From contig NZ_JACEGD010000041.1 of NCBI RefSeq assembly GCF_016031635.1, positions 1-53,300 on the forward strand: a stretch of 53,300 nt of DNA, given 5' to 3'. This document shows positions 16,053-27,237 of the stretch, one piece after another. The position numbers and the translations under genes are program-made. How positions within the stretch are numbered: the stretch's first letter is position 1; every line of letters starts with the position of its first letter. The notes beneath the pieces are model-generated. The model was not told the origin of the DNA, did not search any database, and saw only the letters and a list, made by a program, of their open reading frames with translations. The DNA is from Bradyrhizobium diversitatis. Lineage in GTDB: Bacteria; Pseudomonadota; Alphaproteobacteria; Rhizobiales; Xanthobacteraceae.

Positions 16053-16853
16053 TCACATCACCACGACCTTGGTGCCGATATTGACGCGGCCGTAGAGGTC
16101 GATGACGTCCTCGTTGCGCATGCGGATGCAACCGGAGGAGACGTTGGTGCCGATGGTCCAGGGCTCGTTGGAGCCGTGAATGCGGTAGAGCGTCGAGCCG
16201 AGATACATCGCGCGGGCGCCAAGAGGATTTTCCGGACCGCCTTCCATGTGCCGGGGCAGATCGGGACGGCGCGCCAGCATTTCCTTCGGCGGCGTCCAGT
16301 CCGGCCATTCGCGCTTGGCGGTGATCGACTTCACGCCGGACCAGGTGAAGCCGGGACGGCCGACGCCGATGCCGTAGCGCATCGCCCTGCCGTTGCCCTC
16401 GACGAGATAGAGAAACTTGTTCGGCGTATCGACCACGATCGTGCCGGGACTTTCGTTGCCGTTATAGTCAACGAGCTGTTTCTCGAATTTCGGATCGAAC
16501 GGACGCTGCCGTGGATCGATCGCCTCCTGCTGGAGAGCTGCGCCTTGCATCTGCGGCTCGCCCATCGGCGGCAGGCGACGCTGATCGTAATAGGCCGGCT
16601 GCTGCTGATACACCGGCTGCTGCGGCGCGTAGGCCGGACCGCGACCGGGACCATCGCCGAACAGGAACTCGATGAAGCCGCCACCCATGTTCGAATTGGA
16701 AGCGACGCGCACCGGCGCCGGCGGCACCTGCGGCGCGTAGAGCACCGCGGGCGGATCGTTCGGCACGCTGTTGTCGAAGGCGCCGGCACCGTTGGTGCCG
16801 GCCATGAAGGTGCAAGCGCTGCCGAGCAGCGCGACAGACATTTTCTTGAACAT
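16053..16853 (-). CDS. L,D-transpeptidase (YkuD/ErfK family)
   Basis: A periplasmic peptidoglycan cross-linking or protein-anchoring enzyme of 266 residues. The start MFKKMSVALLGSACTF gives a signal peptide cleaved near GAGA-FDN. A low-complexity Pro/Gln linker (about 60-120) precedes the YkuD domain. It contains FLYLVEGNGRAMRYGIGVGR, the His of RIHGSNEPWTIG and the nucleophile motif SSGCIRMRNEDVIDLY. The frame is open upstream to 16988, but only the 16853 start yields an export signal. It is divergent from cheZ. Confidence 0.92.
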   Translation of the reverse strand: MFKKMSVALLGSACTFMAGTNGAGAFDNSVPNDPPAVLYAPQVPPAPVRVASNSNMGGGFIEFLFGDGPGRGPAYAPQQPVYQQQPAYYDQRRLPPMGEPQMQGAALQQEAIDPRQRPFDPKFEKQLVDYNGNESPGTIVVDTPNKFLYLVEGNGRAMRYGIGVGRPGFTWSGVKSITAKREWPDWTPPKEMLARRPDLPRHMEGGPENPLGARAMYLGSTLYRIHGSNEPWTIGTNVSSGCIRMRNEDVIDLYGRVNIGTKVVVM

Positions 16854-17168
16854 CGACGTACTCTGTACTGTTTCGTCTAGATCACATGCGTCGCGGAAGC
16901 TGCCTGGCTGATCGGCGCCGGCGACGTGGTCAATAAAGAGCAAAAGCCGTTTCGTTTGGTAAACGCATCGGGCGTTTGGATTCACCACGTCGCGAATGGC
17001 GGCGCAATTTGGCGATCAGCGTTTATTTTCCATGAACGCCGCGCGTCCATGGTTAATCGCTTCTTCGCGGAGCGTCGCTCGCGGGCCGCCTGGCAGTTCC
17101 CGCTGTGAACTTCGTGTTAAATCGCTTGTGCCTACAAAGACGCGTGAATGAGGTGGGGGAGTTTCCTG
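16854..17168. other. Divergent intergenic region, L,D-transpeptidase / cheZ
   Basis: 315 bases between divergent starts, expected to hold both promoters. It is relatively AT-rich near 16930-17130 (for example GGTTAATCGCTTCTTCG and GTGTTAAATCGCTTGTG) but shows no confident promoter pair. GGTGGGGGAG just before the ATG at 17169 is the cheZ SD. Confidence 0.5.
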
Positions 17169-17948
17169 ATGGCTGTTCACCGCAAACGTTTTCGTGTCGA
17201 GGATATCGTCGGTGGCGAGATGCCCATTCCAGATGTAGTTGAAGAGGCCCCCCCGATGCATAGCGAGATCATGGCCGAGCTGCGCGCGATCCGCGCACAG
17301 ATGGCGAAGGGTGCCGCCCCACTGTCCGGCAGCGCAGCCATGGCGGCGATCGACGCCTCGACGGCCCACGAGCTGGCCGAAGCGCGCACCATGCTCGATA
17401 CCTACCGGGCACAGATCGAGCAGTGCGAGAAGCTGAAGGTCGAGCTCGACCTCATCCACGATGCCATCGATCGCACCAAGCGCGAGATCGCGACGCTGCA
17501 CGGCAAGAGCTTCGACGGCGGCGAGATGGCCAAGGTCAATGGCGAGCTCGGCGCAGTGGTCGGCGGCACCGAGCAGGCGACCCAGCAGATCCTCGAAGCC
17601 GCAGAATCGATCGACCAGGCCGCCAGTGCAATGTCCAAGGTGGACTCGGCCGATCAGCAGAAGCGGCTGGCCGACGACATCCAGGAACGCGTCATCTCGA
17701 TCTTCGAGGCCTGCAACTTCCAGGACCTGACCGGCCAGCGCATCAGCAAGGTCATGACCACGATGAAGTTCATCGAGCAGCACATCAATGCGATGATGGA
17801 CATCTGGGGCGGTGTCGACGCCATCAAGGCCCATGTGCCCGCGCATGTCGACAGCCGCAGCGACGACGAGAAGCTCCTCAACGGCCCGAAGCTCGCCGGC
17901 GACGTCGGCCATGCCTCGCAGGACGACATCGACGCGCTGTTCGACTGA
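17169..17948 (+). CDS. cheZ: Protein phosphatase CheZ family
   Basis: 259 residues. CheZ dephosphorylates CheY-P to set flagellar switching. The family core NFQDLTGQRISKVM (about 188-201) contains the Asp/Gln pair expected to form the active site, and long helices flank it (AEARTMLDTYRAQIEQCEKL; ADQQKRLADDIQERVISIFE). The C-terminus ends in ASQDDIDALFD, like the CheY-binding tail of CheZ proteins. The start at 17169 has GGGGGAG upstream. No che or flagellar genes are nearby, so the partner CheY must lie elsewhere. Confidence 0.85.
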   Translation: MAVHRKRFRVEDIVGGEMPIPDVVEEAPPMHSEIMAELRAIRAQMAKGAAPLSGSAAMAAIDASTAHELAEARTMLDTYRAQIEQCEKLKVELDLIHDAIDRTKREIATLHGKSFDGGEMAKVNGELGAVVGGTEQATQQILEAAESIDQAASAMSKVDSADQQKRLADDIQERVISIFEACNFQDLTGQRISKVMTTMKFIEQHINAMMDIWGGVDAIKAHVPAHVDSRSDDEKLLNGPKLAGDVGHASQDDIDALFD

Positions 17949-17971
17949 GCGGACGCGGATTTCGGAAAATG

Positions 17972-17998
17972 AAAACGCCGGCGCGAGCCGGCGTTTTT
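17972..17998 (+). terminator. Rho-independent terminator of cheZ
   Basis: AAAACGCCGGC / GCCGGCGTTTTTT stem with a GCGA tetraloop, 24 bases after the cheZ stop. A strong stem and T-run are both present. Confidence 0.92.
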
Positions 17999-18030
17999 TG
18001 TTTTGTAAGGCCAACCGCGGGGCACCCTTC

Positions 18031-18177
18031 CCTTCTCCCCTTGTGGGAGAAGGTGGCGCGCCGGATGAGGGGTTGCTTCAGCAAACTGGACTGCGAGATT
18101 TTCACTCGCGGAGAGATACCCCTCACCCGTCTCGCCGCTTCGCGGCGAGCCACCCTCTTCCACAAGGGGAGAGGGTA
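18031..18177. repeat. Palindromic repeat, CTCCCCTTGTGGGAG family, copy 2
   Basis: A longer version of the repeat at 15969. The end modules CCTTCTCCCCTTGTGGG and CTTCCACAAGGGGAGAGGG are separated by GGATGAGGGG...CCCCTCACCC. The centre holds TCGCGGAGAGATACCCCTC, and CTCGCCGCTTCGCGGCGAG forms its own perfect hairpin (about 18130-18149). It lies between the ends of cheZ and the convergent lipoprotein gene. Confidence 0.85.
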
Positions 18178-18184
18178 AGAGACA

Positions 18185-18706
18185 TCACGCCCTCGGCGCG
18201 CAGCGGACGTAGACCATGTTGCCGTAGCGTGTGGCGGCGTCCTTGTCGATGAAGCGGGTGATCAGGACGCGGCCGTCGAAGGAGATGATCTCGCGATCCT
18301 GTTCGCCGGGGGTCGGCCCCGCCGGTCCGATGTAGTTCTTGCCGCTCGGCGAGCCCTTCAGCCGCAGTTCCTGCGGCGTCGCCTGGTCGGCCAGATGCAT
18401 GATCACGCCGCCGGAGGAGCCCGCGGTGATGACATAGGGGTTCTTGCACTGCGCCCGGGCGGCAGCCTCGGTGCGGGCGCGGTCGGCCGGGTTCTGGAAC
18501 GAGGCGAGACCCCAGCGGCCGACGATCTCGTCCGCGCGGATGGTGGCGGGCATTTCCGGCGCTGTGCCGGGTTCGGCTTCGGGCGGCGGAGAGGATGACG
18601 AGAAGGACGGCAGGCTCATGCCGCCGCCACAGGCGCCCAGCAACAGCGCCAGACAGGAGGCTGCCGCCAGATTGGCAACCGTGCGCGCGTGAGCTGAACT
18701 GATCAT
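18185..18706 (-). CDS. Putative lipoprotein
   Basis: 173 residues from the ATG at 18706. The signal sequence ANLAAASCLALLLGACGGG ends in a lipobox (LLGAC), so the mature protein should be lipidated at this Cys. A Ser/Pro-rich linker follows, then a compact domain: IVGRWGLASFQNPADRAR, NPYVITAGSSGGVIMHLAD, IISFDGRVLITRFID, RYGNMVYVRC. The pattern resembles small lipocalin-like or inhibitor-type barrels, but I cannot name the family securely. The product is probably anchored in the outer membrane facing the periplasm. Confidence 0.78.
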   Translation of the reverse strand: MISSAHARTVANLAAASCLALLLGACGGGMSLPSFSSSSPPPEAEPGTAPEMPATIRADEIVGRWGLASFQNPADRARTEAAARAQCKNPYVITAGSSGGVIMHLADQATPQELRLKGSPSGKNYIGPAGPTPGEQDREIISFDGRVLITRFIDKDAATRYGNMVYVRCAPRA

Positions 18707-18862
18707 GGCATTCCCCCGAACAAGACGACGGCCGCACCCCTCCCGCAGCCAAGCGCAAAACCGCTGCCGGAGCAATGACGTCCTGCTGTACGCCGGCGCC
18801 CCGAACGAGTTTCCAATGCCACCATCCTATATCCGCCTCAACAATCGCTTAACCACCTTTGC

Positions 18863-18890
18863 TTGACAGGATCGCGGCCAAGCCATATTT
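18863..18890 (+). promoter_or_regulatory. Candidate housekeeping promoter of groESL
   Basis: A perfect TTGACA (18863-18868) lies upstream of CATATT (18884-18889, spacing 15) or TATTTC (18886-18891, spacing 17). The CIRCE operator begins 12-14 bases downstream, the expected place for repression of this promoter. Confidence 0.65.
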
Positions 18891-18902
18891 CCGGGCGCAC
18901 TA

Positions 18903-18929
18903 TTAGCACTCGGAAAGCCCGATTGCTAA
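18903..18929 (+). promoter_or_regulatory. CIRCE operator (HrcA site) of groESL
   Basis: TTAGCACTC-N9-GATTGCTAA, differing from the CIRCE consensus (TTAGCACTC-N9-GAGTGCTAA) at one base. It lies about 95 bases before groES. HrcA, a heat-sensitive repressor, is expected to bind here; hrcA itself is outside the window. Confidence 0.93.
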
Positions 18930-19022
18930 GCGCGCCGTTCAGTCTCTCAGGGAGAGGGTGGACGGACGCGCCGCCCCACCGACTTCCACTCCTTCCGAAG
19001 CGAGCCTCCAAAGGGAAACGTC

Positions 19023-19319
19023 ATGGCTAAATCCAAATTTCGTCCGCTGCATGACCGTGTCGTGGTCAAACGTATCGACGCCGAGGAAAAGACCAAGGGC
19101 GGCATCATCATTCCCGACACCGCCAAGGAGAAGCCGTCGCAGGGCGAGGTCGTCGCCGTCGGGCCCGGCGGCCGCGACGAGACCGGCAAGCTGATCCCGA
19201 TCGACCTCAAGGTCGGCGACCGCGTACTGTTCGGCAAGTGGTCGGGCACCGAGGTCAAGATCGACAACGAAGAGCTCCTGATCATGAAGGAGTCGGACAT
19301 CATGGGCGTGCTGGCCTAA
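19023..19319 (+). CDS. groES: Co-chaperonin GroES
   Basis: 98 residues forming the heptameric lid of the GroEL folding chamber. KFRPLHDRVVVKRIDAEE at the start, the mobile loop KTKGGIIIPDTAKEKP (about 23-38), and GEVVAVGPGGRDETGKLIP are all standard. The SD is weak-looking but AGGGAAACGTC precedes the ATG. First gene of a groES-groEL operon under CIRCE control. Bradyrhizobium usually carries several groESL copies; which paralog this is cannot be told here. Confidence 0.97.
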   Translation: MAKSKFRPLHDRVVVKRIDAEEKTKGGIIIPDTAKEKPSQGEVVAVGPGGRDETGKLIPIDLKVGDRVLFGKWSGTEVKIDNEELLIMKESDIMGVLA

Positions 19320-19361
19320 GGCCATCTGCCTGAACGGCCGCTGAATGCTCCATCGTCATCC

Positions 19362-19413
19362 CCGGGCTTGCCCCGCCGAAGCGGCTACGGCCGTGCAGGC
19401 CGGACAAGCCCGG
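19362..19413 (+). repeat. Inverted repeat between groES and groEL
   Basis: CCGGGCTTG (19362-19370) and CAAGCCCGG (19405-19413) form a 9-bp stem in the 163-base intercistronic gap. The sequence resembles a degenerate copy of the GTCATGGCCGGGC-type repeat at 47962. It could affect mRNA processing or the GroES:GroEL ratio. Confidence 0.6.
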
Positions 19414-19482
19414 TAAGACGGAGAGAGCGCAGCAGGAAACAGCACGAACAAGACACATCACGAAACACGAGGGATTGCAGAC

Positions 19483-21114
<1,632 letters not shown>

Positions 21115-21138
21115 GCTCCGTTCCATTGCAGTATTGCG

Positions 21139-21167
21139 AAGGCCGCCTCCGGGCGGCCTTCTTTTTT
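21139..21167 (+). terminator. Rho-independent terminator of groESL
   Basis: AAGGCCGCC-TCC-GGGCGGCCTT stem followed by CTTTTTT, 25 bases after the groEL stop. Confidence 0.92.
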
Positions 21168-21244
21168 GTCGACCCTGCCTCTTCGCTTTCCAATTCAACC
21201 GGCAGCCAAAAACCACTACGGTGGCGCCGATTCTAACTGTTTGG

Positions 21245-21290
21245 GTATGATCCTCTCGGAAAACCGCTTCACACTTTTCCGGATCATGCC
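21245..21290. repeat. GCATGATCC...GGATCATGC hairpin repeat, copy 1
   Basis: ATGATCCTCTCGGAAAA pairs with TTTTCCGGATCAT around a CCGCTTCACAC loop. Same family as 36501-36548, 41401-41449 and 48835-48883. It sits in the leader of the secreted protein at 21312. Confidence 0.8.
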
Positions 21291-21311
21291 CGTTGCCCGA
21301 GGTCTTCGTCG

Positions 21312-22523
21312 ATGCGCGCGCTTCCGGTTTGTTCGACTGCCCTTCTGGCGGCTCTGCTCGCCGTCTCGCCCGAATTCGCCTCCGCCCAGATGAAGCTGTC
21401 GCCGAAGGCGACGGCGCCGGGCGGCATCGAGACGCGCTATTTCACCTCGATCGACGGGCTGATGGACGGCAATGCCGACGTGATCCTGAAGGAGACGCGC
21501 CAGGGCAAGACGGTCACCGCGGCGGTGCTCGACGTCTGCTACCCGATCGCGAAGAACTCCGACCGCAAGGACCGCTTCGTCGTCAATCTCCAGGTCGCCG
21601 GCCAGACGCTGACGGGAACGACGCAGAGCATCAGTGAGAAGTCGCCGGTCAGCGTCAAGCTGACGCGCAAACAGTCCGGCGATACGTTCGAGTTCCGCGG
21701 CCAGATTGCGGTCGGCCAGGCGGTGACCGAGGTCACCTCGCCCGACAATTCCGATCTCAGCGAAAGGGAATTTCTGGACAACCAGACCTCCGACGACGGC
21801 ATCACGCCGCAGCCGAAGGATTTCACCGACGTCTCGCCGGAGGCGATCGCAGTCAAGGTCAAGCTCGACGCGGCGAACGACTTCCTGAAGAGCCTGAAGG
21901 GCCAGGAGGTCGAGGTGACGCTGACCAGCCTCACCGTCGGCTGCGACGCACTGCGCGCAGGCGAGCAGACCATCAACATGTCGGTCGATCCCGAGCGTGC
22001 CGGCGCGCTGCTGGCGAAATTCAAGGCGATGCCGGGCGTCACGGCCGCAGGCTGGACCGCGGGCATGACCGAGATGGACCGCACCATCCGCTTTCCCGCG
22101 GCGGACTGGCGCGAGGGCGACAAGATCAACAAGGGCAAGCTCGCGACCGCGGTGGCGAGCGTGCTGAGCAGGACGCTCGCCGCAAAGCCGGTCTCGCAGA
22201 ACTTCGACCCGGCCACCGGCAAGCTCAAGCTGGTGTTCAAGCGGCCGAACCAGGATTTTCCGGCGCTCGATCTCACCGACACGATCGAGGTCGCAGGGCT
22301 GGTCTCGCCGGACAAGCCCGGCACCACCGACAAGCTCATGCTCTGGATCGGCAGCCCCGCGACCACGACCGCCGACGAGAGTAGCGGTGCCAAGCTCAAT
22401 CTGTCCGACGACGCGAGCCTGGACGAAGAAGGCGATCTGCCTGACGACAACGGCTCGATCGAGGCGCTTGCCAAGGAGCTGAAGGGCCAGCGCTGGGACG
22501 CCGACAAGTCGGAGTGGAAGTGA
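21312..22523 (+). CDS. Exported conserved hypothetical protein
   Basis: 403 residues. A signal peptide (ALPVCSTALLAALLAVSPEF, cleavage near ASA-QMK, about residue 26) marks it as exported. The mature part has no membrane helix. It contains EVTLTSLTVGCDALRAGEQT and SVDPERAGALLAKFKAMPGV, the latter resembling a small-molecule-binding or MCE-like helical segment only loosely. The acidic tail contains LSDDASLDEEGDLPDDNGS. I do not recognise a named family. The gene is monocistronic between groEL and a minus-strand META-like gene; no function is proposed. Confidence 0.75.
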   Translation: MRALPVCSTALLAALLAVSPEFASAQMKLSPKATAPGGIETRYFTSIDGLMDGNADVILKETRQGKTVTAAVLDVCYPIAKNSDRKDRFVVNLQVAGQTLTGTTQSISEKSPVSVKLTRKQSGDTFEFRGQIAVGQAVTEVTSPDNSDLSEREFLDNQTSDDGITPQPKDFTDVSPEAIAVKVKLDAANDFLKSLKGQEVEVTLTSLTVGCDALRAGEQTINMSVDPERAGALLAKFKAMPGVTAAGWTAGMTEMDRTIRFPAADWREGDKINKGKLATAVASVLSRTLAAKPVSQNFDPATGKLKLVFKRPNQDFPALDLTDTIEVAGLVSPDKPGTTDKLMLWIGSPATTTADESSGAKLNLSDDASLDEEGDLPDDNGSIEALAKELKGQRWDADKSEWK

Positions 22524-22527
22524 CGTA

Positions 22528-22640
22528 GTCATTCCGGGGCGACGCGTCAGCGTCGAACCCGGAATCTCGCGCTACAATCTCGAGATTCTCAGGTGCGCAA
22601 CTGCGCACCATAGTTCGCGCTATGCGCGCCCCGGAATGAC
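22528..22640. repeat. Long palindromic repeat with GTCATTCCGGGGCG ends
   Basis: Perfect 14-base terminal inverted repeats, GTCATTCCGGGGCG and CGCCCCGGAATGAC. Internal stems are ATCTCGCGCTAC...TCGAGAT, GGTGCGCAACTGCGCACC and GCGCTATGCGC. It fills the gap between two convergent genes. The CATTCCGGGGC end sequence is, to my knowledge, a frequent intergenic repeat in Bradyrhizobium. Confidence 0.85.
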
Positions 22641-22647
22641 CTGACGT

Positions 22648-23046
22648 TCAATTCCCCGTCGTCCGAAAGTGCAGCGGCTTGGGGCCGATCAGCGTCAGCA
22701 CGTCGCCCTGTCGCCTCCAGGTTTCGACGCTGCCGAGCGCGGCCACGAGTTCGTCGTCGGCCTGCGCCTTCGCCGGCGGACAGGAACGGTCCTGGATCTG
22801 GCCGGGAACGAAGATCACGGTGTTGCCGGCAACCGAGAACTGGCCCTTGCCGCCCTTGCACCAGAGCTCCAGCACGACTTCGCCATGGTCGCCGATCTCG
22901 ATGTTCGGAATCCGCTTCGAGCCCGCTTGCGGCAATGCTTCGAGCGTCATCTCGGTGCCGAACGGGAAACCGTCCTCGGCACGCGCGAGCGTGGACATCG
23001 CGAGCATTGCAACTGCCGCACACACCAATCGCTTGAGCAAAACCAT
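22648..23046 (-). CDS. Small exported protein, META-domain-like
   Basis: 132 residues from the ATG at 23046. Signal peptide VLLKRLVCAAVAMLAMSTLA with cleavage near ARA-EDG. The mature part ends with DDELVAALGSVETWRRQGD then VLTLIGPKPLHFR, similar to the conserved end of META/HslJ domains (pattern FLxALxxxxxYxxxGDxLTL). Two Cys (ELWCKGG and DRSCPP) might form a disulfide in the periplasm. Transcribed in the same direction as lldP upstream but separated from it by a terminator. Confidence 0.68.
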   Translation of the reverse strand: MVLLKRLVCAAVAMLAMSTLARAEDGFPFGTEMTLEALPQAGSKRIPNIEIGDHGEVVLELWCKGGKGQFSVAGNTVIFVPGQIQDRSCPPAKAQADDELVAALGSVETWRRQGDVLTLIGPKPLHFRTTGN

Positions 23047-23121
23047 GAGACCTCTCGACCGACCTGATTTGCGGCACCTTCTATAAGATGGCGATGCCAT
23101 TGAGAAGGTTCGCCCGGATGC

Positions 23122-23157
23122 AAAAAATCCCCGCGGGGGCGAACCTCGCGGGGATTT
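23122..23157 (-). terminator. Rho-independent terminator of lldP
   Basis: An 11-bp stem, AAATCCCCGCG (23125-23135) with CGCGGGGATTT (23147-23157), followed on the minus strand by a T-run. It lies about 22 bases past the lldP stop. Confidence 0.9.
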
Positions 23158-23179
23158 GCCTCGAACGAGGCGCAGGCGG

Positions 23180-24844
<1,665 letters not shown>

Positions 24845-24851
24845 GGACTTT

Positions 24852-24890
24852 CTCCCCACGCATGTTGCGACAGGCGGCCCGCGTGGGGAG
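24852..24890 (-). promoter_or_regulatory. Hairpin sequestering the lldP ribosome-binding site
   Basis: In mRNA sense, CTCCCCACGC, a 19-base loop, then GCGTGGGGAG, AAAGTCC and the ATG. The two 10-base arms are perfectly complementary, and the second contains the Shine-Dalgarno GGGGAG. Folding would hide the SD. It could also be a DNA operator with two-fold symmetry. The sequence pairing is directly visible; regulation is inferred. Confidence 0.7.
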
Positions 24891-25155
24891 CCGTCCTGCT
24901 TGACGCTGAAAGTGAAAACCCCGAGCTGGACGCCAATTCCTCGCGAATGCAGGCGGTTCCCGTCCGCTCACAAGCTCGCGAAATCCAGATCCACCCTGCC
25001 CCGGGCCATCGAAGCCCATGCTAGGGTTGCGGGCTGCGACAATCCAACGCAAATTGCAGATCTTGCGACTTTAGTCTAAGCGCGCCCGTTTCCGCCATCG
25101 CCTCATGTGTTTGGCTCTGGGCCGCTATGCACATCTCCCGAGGAGACCCTGCTCT
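24891..25155. other. Divergent intergenic region, lldP / ABC transporter
   Basis: About 265 bases beyond the lldP leader hairpin, expected to hold both promoters. No confident promoter pair was identified. AGGAGACCC about 10 bases before the GTG at 25156 serves as SD for the ABC gene. Confidence 0.45.
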
Positions 25156-26913
25156 GTGAAGAACATTAGCGCCACGCTCGCGATCGTCTGGCGAATCGCC
25201 ATCCCTTATTTCCGATCGGAAGACAAATGGGCCGGCCGGGGCCTGCTCGCCGCCGTGGTCGCGATGGAGCTGGCACTGGTCGCGATCGACGTGCTCGTCA
25301 ACCAGTGGCAGAACCGGTTCTACAGCGCGCTCCAGACCAGCGACTGGGACACCTTCGTCAGGGAGATCTGGATCTTCGTCGCGCTCGCGTCCACCTATAT
25401 CGCGCTGGCTGTCTACAAGCTTTACCTGAACCAGTGGCTCCAGATTCGCTGGCGGCAATGGCTCACCCGGCATTATCTTGGCGAATGGCTTCGGGGCGCC
25501 ACGCATTACCGCATGCAGCTCAAGGGCGATGCGGCCGATAACCCGGACCAGCGCATCACCGAGGACGTCAAGAATTTCGTCGAGCAGACCCTGACCATCG
25601 GGCTCGGCCTGCTCTCGTCGATCGTGACGCTGTTCTCATTCGTCATCATCCTTTGGGGCCTATCCAACGCCGCGCCGCTACGCCTGTTCGGCACCGATCT
25701 CATGATCCCCGGCTATCTGTGCTGGGGCGCGCTGATCTACGCGATCTTCGGCACCGCGCTGACGCACTGGATCGGCGCGCCGCTGGTCAACCTCAATTTC
25801 GAGCAGCAGCGCTACGAGGCCGACTTCCGCTTCAATCTCGTCCGCGTCCGCGAGAATTCCGAGCAGATCGCGCTGCTCAGGGGTGAAGGCGCCGAACGGG
25901 CCCGCCTGCTCGATCGCTTCGGCTTCGTGATCGCCAACTGGTACGCCATCATGAGCCGGACCAAACGCCTCACCGCGTTCACGGCCAGCTATCAGCAGGC
26001 CGCAGTGATCTTTCCGTACGTGCTGGTGGCGCCGGCCTTCTTCGCCAAGAAGATTCAGCTCGGCGACATGATGCAGACCGCATCCGCCTTCTCCAGCGTG
26101 CAGGGCGCGCTATCGTTCTTCGTCACGGCTTACCGGTCACTCGCGGAGTGGCGCTCGATCGTTGCGCGCCTCGATGGCTTCGAGATGTCCGTCGATTCAG
26201 CCGCGAACCTGCCGGCACATGAGCCTGCCATCGCGCTGGAGGTCGCCGGCGGCGGCCGCCATATCGACCTCGAGCAGCTCTGCGTGAACCTGCCCAACGG
26301 CACGCCGCTGGTTGCCGCCAAGGCCTTCACCATCGAGACGTCGGAGCGCGTGTTGGTGACCGGACCGTCCGGCTCCGGCAAGTCCACGCTGTTCAGGGCC
26401 ATCGCCGGCATTTGGCCGTTCGGTACCGGCACGGTTGTCATCCCCGAGAAGGCAAAGCTGATGATGCTGCCGCAGCGGCCCTATTTTCCGGTCGGCATGT
26501 TGCACGATGCCGTTGTCTATCCGGCAGCGCCCGGCGCGTTCGGCGCCGCGCAAGTGCGCGATGCACTGATCGCCGTCGGGCTGCCAGACCTTGCCGAGCG
26601 GCTGGGGGAGGACGGCCACTGGAACCGGATGCTTTCGCTCGGCGAGCAGCAGCGCCTGGGGCTTGCTCGCGCGCTGTTGCATGTCCCGGACTATCTGTTC
26701 CTGGACGAGGCCACGGCGTCGCTGGACGAACCCTCCGAAGCCCGGCTCTACCGGCTGCTGGCAGAGAAGCTGCCGCACGCCACCATCGTCTCGATCGGCC
26801 ACCGCTCGACGCTCGACGCCTTCCACACGCGCAAGGTGGCGCTGGTGAAGGACGGTACGATTCATGTCCTCGGCGGCGAACGGGCTGCAGCGGAGCCGAG
26901 CCCGGCGCGTTGA
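25156..26913 (+). CDS. ABC transporter, fused permease-ATPase (SbmA/YddA, ABC_membrane_2 type)
   Basis: 585 residues from the GTG at 25156. The N-terminal half has about 5-6 membrane helices and the family pattern NQWQNRFYSALQTSDWDTFV, RWRQWLTRHYLGEWL and FRFNLVRVRENSEQIALLRG. The C-terminal ATPase has Walker A GPSGSGKST (about 413-421), signature LSLGEQQRLGLARAL and Walker B YLFLDEATASLDE. Relatives export or import peptides, vitamin B12 or fatty acyl compounds; the substrate here is unknown. It functions as a homodimer in this class. No partner genes adjoin it. Confidence 0.9.
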   Translation: MKNISATLAIVWRIAIPYFRSEDKWAGRGLLAAVVAMELALVAIDVLVNQWQNRFYSALQTSDWDTFVREIWIFVALASTYIALAVYKLYLNQWLQIRWRQWLTRHYLGEWLRGATHYRMQLKGDAADNPDQRITEDVKNFVEQTLTIGLGLLSSIVTLFSFVIILWGLSNAAPLRLFGTDLMIPGYLCWGALIYAIFGTALTHWIGAPLVNLNFEQQRYEADFRFNLVRVRENSEQIALLRGEGAERARLLDRFGFVIANWYAIMSRTKRLTAFTASYQQAAVIFPYVLVAPAFFAKKIQLGDMMQTASAFSSVQGALSFFVTAYRSLAEWRSIVARLDGFEMSVDSAANLPAHEPAIALEVAGGGRHIDLEQLCVNLPNGTPLVAAKAFTIETSERVLVTGPSGSGKSTLFRAIAGIWPFGTGTVVIPEKAKLMMLPQRPYFPVGMLHDAVVYPAAPGAFGAAQVRDALIAVGLPDLAERLGEDGHWNRMLSLGEQQRLGLARALLHVPDYLFLDEATASLDEPSEARLYRLLAEKLPHATIVSIGHRSTLDAFHTRKVALVKDGTIHVLGGERAAAEPSPAR

Positions 26914-26914
26914 G

Positions 26915-27041
26915 GCGCAGAGCCGGGACCCAGGTGTCGTACTTTTGAAGGATAGGCCCCGGCTCTGCAGCGCACCGCTGAACCGGACGATGCTTCGCAT
27001 CGCCGAGGAAGCGCTGCACTGCGTCCGGGGCACGAGAACGA
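26915..27041. repeat. Composite palindromic repeat after the ABC gene
   Basis: GCAGAGCCGGG (near 26917) pairs with CCCGGCTCTGC (near 26958). A second part, CAGCGCACCGCTGAACCGGACG, here noted only by its ends, partly pairs with GCGCTGCACTGCGTCCGG around ATGCTTCGCAT. It lies between two converging genes and is probably another dispersed repeat. The rest of 27042-27171 shows nothing recognisable. Confidence 0.65.
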
Positions 27042-27171
27042 GACGCGGTTCACATCCATGAATCAACACTGCAAACGCAATCACGGAGTGCGAGGCGTCA
27101 GCGCCGGTCTTCAACCCCATCCTTCGCACTCTCGCCCAGCGGTCGAGCATCCTTCTCACCAGCCCCAAAGC

Positions 27172-27201
27172 AAAAGGGCGGCAGGTTGTCCTGCCGCCCT
27201 T
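27172..27201 (-). terminator. Rho-independent terminator of the TorF porin gene
   Basis: On the minus strand AAGGGCGGCAGG-ACAA-CCTGCCGCCCTT followed by TT. It lies about 37 bases after the porin stop. Confidence 0.88.
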
Positions 27202-27237
27202 GCCGAATGACTTGGTGAAGTCGTCTCGGAAAGAAAC

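Noticed and set aside
18776..19022. ROSE-type RNA thermometer in front of groES
   Set aside because: The leader has CIRCE and a TTGACA promoter but no multi-hairpin ROSE layout or U-rich anti-SD near the groES start.
25021..25506. 161-codon minus-strand frame upstream of and over the ABC gene
   Set aside because: Shadow of the plus-strand ABC permease, with no RBS or motifs.
26197..27168. 323-codon minus-strand frame over the ABC ATPase end
   Set aside because: Antisense to Walker motifs and running into a palindromic repeat; no family-like sequence.
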